This document shows positions 60,201 to 64,000 of a DNA stretch of 64,000 nt, piece by piece. The translations under genes were made by a program, and so were the position numbers. Positions within the stretch are counted from its first letter, which is position 1; every line of letters begins with the position of its first letter. A model generated the notes under the pieces. The model did not search any database and had not been told where the DNA came from. It worked only from the letters and a program-made list of their open reading frames with translations. Source of the stretch: Gracilariopsis chorda (Eukaryota > Rhodophyta > Florideophyceae > Gracilariales > Gracilariaceae); NCBI GenBank assembly GCA_003194525.1, contig NBIV01000007.1, positions 1 through 64,000 of the forward strand, written 5' to 3'.

Positions 60201-61485
60201 GAGCAATCTCGCTCAAATCAACAACCGCCACGGACGTCGCCAGGCTTTCCTTGTCCATTGGATTTATCCCTATGGATTGCCACTCTATCTCCTTACGGAC
60301 AATGGCTCCCAGTTTATCTCCAAATTATTTGAGCTTTTGTGCTCGGCCTTAGGTCTAAAACATCTCCTCACCACCGCGTACCATTATCAGACCAATGGAC
60401 AAGCCGAAAGGTTTAACCGAACCCTGGCCGAGAGGCTAATTCACTACGTTTCCGAGCACCAATTGGACTGGGATGACTATGTCCAGCCGCTGGTCTATGC
60501 ATATAATAATCAAGTGCATAAGTCCACTGGTACAACCCCTTTTGACCTCACCCTCGTATGGGCCCCTGCGCCGTACATGGTTGACCTACAGGACTTAGGC
60601 GCACTTCAGGACATAACGGAGGAAATGACTCCCGCCCAGGCCAAACGGTATTCGTGGAAGCGAATTGATTCTATCTTGAGAGCAGCACAAACCACGTTGG
60701 ACAAAGCGCAAGCGCGCTATAAGGCCGATTTTGATCGGTCCGTCTGGTTTACACCGCAAGTGATCGTTGGAGATTACGTCCACCTGTACAGACCACCGAA
60801 AGAAAACCCCGAGGACGAGAACATCACCAAGAAGCTGTCGCCAAAGTCCACTGGGCCCTTCAAGGTACTTAAGTCCCTTGGGCACACGGTTACTATCGAC
60901 CGAGATGGGCTCCAGGACACAGTCACAATGGACCGACTCTCTCTGGCGCCACGCCCACCTTCAACTGAACCATTGGACTCGCGCGTTTTCCCTTCGCCCC
61001 AAACCCCGCCCTCCATTCCTACGCAACCACTGGTCAATGACCCTACAGGCCCTCAGGAACTGCAGGTCTCGGCGGATCCAGAAGGCCCTTCCCCCGATGG
61101 CTACAGTCCCCTGGATGATATGGTACTCCCGGAAGAAGTACCCGACCCTATGGAAACCCCCGACGCTGTTCCTTTGGACGCTGACGGGTACGGTCCCCTT
61201 GACCAGATGGACCTACCGGAGGACGCCGGCATGAACGACCAACGGGAGTATGTCGTCGACCGCATCATCTCCGCTGGGCTCACCGACGATGGAGAAGTGC
61301 GCTACAAAGTCCGTTGGTATGGCTGTGAGCCCAAGGAAGATACTTGGCTTCCGAGGTCAGACATCCCAGATAATTTTGTGGACCGCTATTGGTCAAAAGC
61401 AGGCCACACGGAGCGTGAACTTAAGGAGGGGGGTATCCCTGGCCACCAATTTGCGCCAGCACGGGACCAATCCGCCTCCACCTAA
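57279..61485 (+). pseudogene. gypsy pol: protease, RT, RNase H, integrase, chromodomain
   Basis: Protease: FTAILDTGAGPNLVHP (57380). RT: FVLVAKKDGTVRFCIDYCKL (58350), GYWQVPMDDKAKSLTTF, and catalytic ALVYLDDVIIFSRS (58683). RNase H: YILDTDASETQVSCALLQ (59130) and NYSTTEKECLAIVWSV. Integrase: HHCC region with HYPRLAGHPGG and CAACAKIRG (59910-60050), core DILGPFPKSTHGNRF and YLLTDNGSQF (60285), AYHYQTNGQAERFNRTLAE. Chromodomain at the end: EYVVDRIISAGLTDDGEV, then RWYGCEPKEDTWLP (61245-61360). Breaks: UGA 57473, UGA 57959 with a phase change, UAG 58161 where Trp is usual, UGA 58617, UAG 59188, and a frameshift near 60260. By family the chromodomain directs integration to marked chromatin. Confidence 0.85.
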
Positions 61486-61821
61486 TAATAACACTGCTTT
61501 TGCCCACGGCGCCTACGGAACCCCCTCCCACGCCGCCCCACTCGCTGGCCACGCGCCAGTTCTTCCAAAGGTTTACCACGACGATGACCAACCTGGACGC
61601 CACATAACTCCAAAGTCCCTGGGTCATCAAGGCCGAAAACCTCAGGAATGAAGCGCGGACGGCTCACCTATAAGGAGAATGCACAGAAACCCCAGGGACT
61701 AGTTGCAAAACCGACCTAGTGGTATTCAAAGGTAAAGATGAAGACTAATGGAGCGCGACAGAGAAGACGTACACCTTGACGTTTGAAAGGCCAAAAAGGG
61801 AACCATAGTGTTTACTGAGGA

Positions 61822-63641
61822 CTACTGGCCATAAGGACGACCACTAGGAGGACGCGGCCGGTTGAGAAGGGGATCCTGTGCGGGCACGCTTGAGAGCTGC
61901 ACTCCGGGCGGAAGAGAATGAGGCACCACCAGCGGACTCCGTGTCCGAAAGGTTAAGACCAAAGCGGTTACCAAGATCTGTCGCAAAACGCTCGGCTCGG
62001 ACAATACCTTAGAGTTCTCCTCCAGGATGGTCGCCAAGGCGTCTTTGGCCTCTTGGTTATGCTGAACCAGCGAGTGGTACCGCGAAGCCCGGCGAGCACA
62101 GGATTGGGCGGAACGAAGAGCCTCTACGATACCAGTGGGTTCAATGATACCGACGGACGTGCATACCTTCCTCAGGTCATCGAAGGCCATCGTAATGACC
62201 TCTGGAATGACCGGCACGGGAGGCGGAGGAGGTAACATAGGGGCGGAAACCGTCATGGACGTAGGAGGTGAGGAAGCCAAGGAAACGATGGACGCCTCTG
62301 GGGCCTCTTCCATGGCAACCTCATGCGCCGGCACGAAAGATAGCGGTACCGATGGGGGCAGTACAGGAACTACTGCCTGCTCCCGGACTGGAGGACGAAG
62401 ACGATCTTCGTGAAACCCAATGGCCTGAGGATAGTAATCCGGCACGGACTGACGTGGCTCGTTCACGGGGACAGCCAGCAATGGTTTGGCATGGTAGACG
62501 TTCCCGTCGTCATTGCGTAAAGGATGTCGCAGGATGGAAAAGAAGTTGTCGGTGTCGTAATCGTACCAAAAGAACGCGAGGGTCTACGCCCAGTCCACCT
62601 GAAGGACATAATCAATTAGGGCCTCGGCCTCTTCAATCTCGTACTCCGTACCCAACACAATGTTCTGCACTCCCAACTCACGGATGAGCCCGATCAAGGA
62701 CCGCGGAAGGAGCACGAGTCGGCCTCCAGGACTGGGAAGAACCTGCTCGTTTCAGATACGACAGTCAGCCTCCCAGACGTTAGCTTGGACCCCATAGCGG
62801 GCGGTATCCAGAAAGGCCATCAAACAGAACACGGCCAATTCGGCAAAAAGAACCTGCCAGGTCAGCCAGGGGAGACGTTTAGTGAAGTCCCCCTGGAGCT
62901 GGTAGGTGTGGTAGGCCACCACGGGCGGAATAGGGACCATAAGAAGATTGGAAACGTGCCAGATGGCAGCCTCAGGTCCGGCGCTGAGTGACGGTACCAT
63001 GAGATATAGAGAAGACCTGCGGGACGGAGTCATATCGTGAAATTCCACTTGATGCCAACAGAAGAAGTACTTGAGGTTGGTTCGAATACGACCATTGGGT
63101 TCGATCATATCATTCCAATAGGTCCGGTTCGATAACCAGTACAAGCGGTCGTATGGGGGTCTGAAGCAGACTAAACCCAGGAGGCTATGACCAAAGGGAG
63201 GAAAGGGGGCCCTACTGTCACCATGCATCGAATACAAGTCCTCCAGGAGCTTGTTGACTCTCCGTAATCAGACTCCTCGACGCAGCGGACGAAGGGCGTA
63301 TCCAGTGGGACCAGATCGCGGCAACGCGCGACCGAACGGGCATCAGCAGGAAGGTGGAGCCAACGGTTGTACCAGGGGTCCTCTTGGGAGTTTTTCTTCG
63401 CACGGGCATAATTGGGGATCGCAGCGAACCGCCGGGCGTCCAAGTATTGATCAGCATACCGCACGAACTCAGCGACTGAACTGGGTAGATGGGTACTACT
63501 CACGGCCATAGGAGTCCGACCCAAAGTGTGGTCGTACTTGTCCCCGAGGTGGACATATGGGGTGCTGGGAACCAGAGCCATGTTGGTCGAGTCTACAATT
63601 ATTGCCACCCGAAGGATACGCTCGAAGCCGTCATAGTGCAA
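61822..63641 (-). pseudogene. Antisense reading frame of the gypsy element, unknown product
   Basis: Three minus-strand pieces (63641-63171, 63237-62752, 62481-61822) join through one phase change near 63200, a UGA at 62754 and a UAG near 62590 into about 600 codons of coherent sequence. It is Tyr/Trp/Pro-rich: VRYADQYLDARRFAAIPNYA, YDRLYWLSNRTYWNDMIEPN, HTYQLQGDFTKRLPWLTWQV, AFFWYDYDTDNFFSILRHP, then a Pro/Val-rich linker and a helical end. It lies downstream of integrase and opposite to it. No gypsy or host domain recognised. It decays in step with the sense ORFs, which suggests it was once an element gene. Confidence 0.5.
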
Positions 63642-63713
63642 GAGGTAGCCATGGGAGCTTTTTGGATGTTCAAAAGCAAGAAGGGCGCATCCTTGAGCGC
63701 CATCCCGGATCTT

Positions 63714-63974
63714 TTAAAAAGATCTGAACAGAAATAGTCTTGTGTATCCTTGCAATAGAGCAAAAAAAAGGAAGAGCTGAAGATTGTGGACTGGTTTCTT
63801 TCGAGATTCAGAACTTGAACTAGAAGATGTCTTCTCAACATTGTAGTCATATTGAGACACACGGCAGCAAATATACCACGTTTCGTTTCGCTTGAATGCA
63901 GGGGCAACACGACTCATCCGTTTCCTCAATGCTGCGTCATGTTTCTTCTTCCCGTACGAATTGAGATCAGACAT
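63714..63974 (-). CDS. Hypothetical minus-strand exon at window end
   Basis: An ATG at 63974 opens MSDLNSYGKKKHDAALRKRM, then SRVAPAFKRNETWYICCRVS, before becoming Ser- and Phe-rich near 63800, where an intron or the gypsy edge may begin. The basic N-terminus looks like a real protein start. No family recognised. Confidence 0.3.
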   Translation of the reverse strand: MSDLNSYGKKKHDAALRKRMSRVAPAFKRNETWYICCRVSQYDYNVEKTSSSSSSESRKKPVHNLQLFLFFALLQGYTRLFLFRSF

Positions 63975-64000
63975 GACAGGCCATCCTATCTTGGAAGAAC

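Larger units (their letters stand above)
54300..63650 (+). mobile_element. Chromodomain Ty3/gypsy retrotransposon (chromovirus-like), decayed
   Basis: The order gag, protease, RT, RNase H, integrase, chromodomain identifies a chromovirus-type element. Upstream, 54500-54730 probably belongs to the 5' LTR (TATA box within an inverted repeat). Pol is interrupted by UGA and UAG codons that mostly look like CGA-to-TGA, CAG-to-TAG or TGG-to-TAG changes, plus at least two frameshifts. A long antisense frame fills 61822-63641 between integrase and the expected 3' LTR. No 3' LTR copy is visible before the window ends, so the right border is uncertain. Confidence 0.8.

Noticed and set aside
1-64000. 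CRISPR arrays, prokaryotic operons or tRNA genes
   Set aside because: No regular spaced repeats were seen and no tRNA B-box pattern was found by eye; a tRNAscan run would be decisive.

Overview
The window is nuclear eukaryotic DNA, mostly mobile elements in several states of decay with pieces of conserved host genes between them. Eukaryotic signs are an antisense 28S rRNA segment, NOT1 and Tra1/TRRAP-like segments, chromodomain and SET domains, and GT-AG introns. I cannot name the organism; a protist or early-branching fungus or alga fits the transposon mix. Two features stand out genome-wide. Introns are very short: several candidates of 18-26 nt and others of 43-69 nt restore reading frames exactly. 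In the best genes every remaining in-frame stop is UAG, which could mean UAG is a sense codon or that micro-introns often end in TAG.

Layout. 1-6733: APE-type LINE (+), C/A-rich, with a gag-like ORF1 and an endonuclease/RT ORF2. 6734-8208: 28S rRNA sequence in antisense, joined at its left edge to the LINE 3' end close to the classical R2 target. 8225-about 12500: Ty3/gypsy element (-) with gag, protease, RT and a truncated RNase H joined to an integrase tail. 12700-17800: host-like sequence with a NOT1 (CCR4-NOT scaffold) segment and small unidentified minus-strand exons.

18.0-33 kb is the most interesting region. It holds a Plavaka/KDZ-like transposase (+), an unidentified coiled-coil gene (-), a five-exon gene (-) combining a bacterial-type beta-class amino-methyltransferase with a SET domain, a divergent gene (+) combining a ParB-like domain with a 2-oxoglutarate/Fe(II) dioxygenase, and a small gene (+). 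The divergent pair share a 0.34 kb intergenic region filled by a nested palindrome of about 150 bp. I read this as a candidate transposon-linked chromatin/DNA-modification module (writer, protein methyltransferase, candidate DNA binder, candidate oxidative eraser). That is inference; only the domains are seen. A Helitron-like hairpin plus CTAG lies just right of it.

34.5-36.5 kb and 41-43.7 kb: two decayed IS5/PIF-Harbinger-type transposases, each facing a convergent Myb/SANT-like partner gene. 44.0-47.2 kb: a decayed hAT transposase. 47.5-50.9 kb (-): a partial Tra1/TRRAP-like gene with micro-intron evidence and an in-frame UAG. 52.2-52.8 kb (-) and 53.9-54.3 kb (+): small unidentified genes. 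About 54.3-63.7 kb: a chromodomain Ty3/gypsy element (+), full of C-to-T type stops, with a long antisense reading frame (about 600 codons, broken) downstream of integrase. The last 300 bases hold the start of an unidentified minus-strand reading frame.
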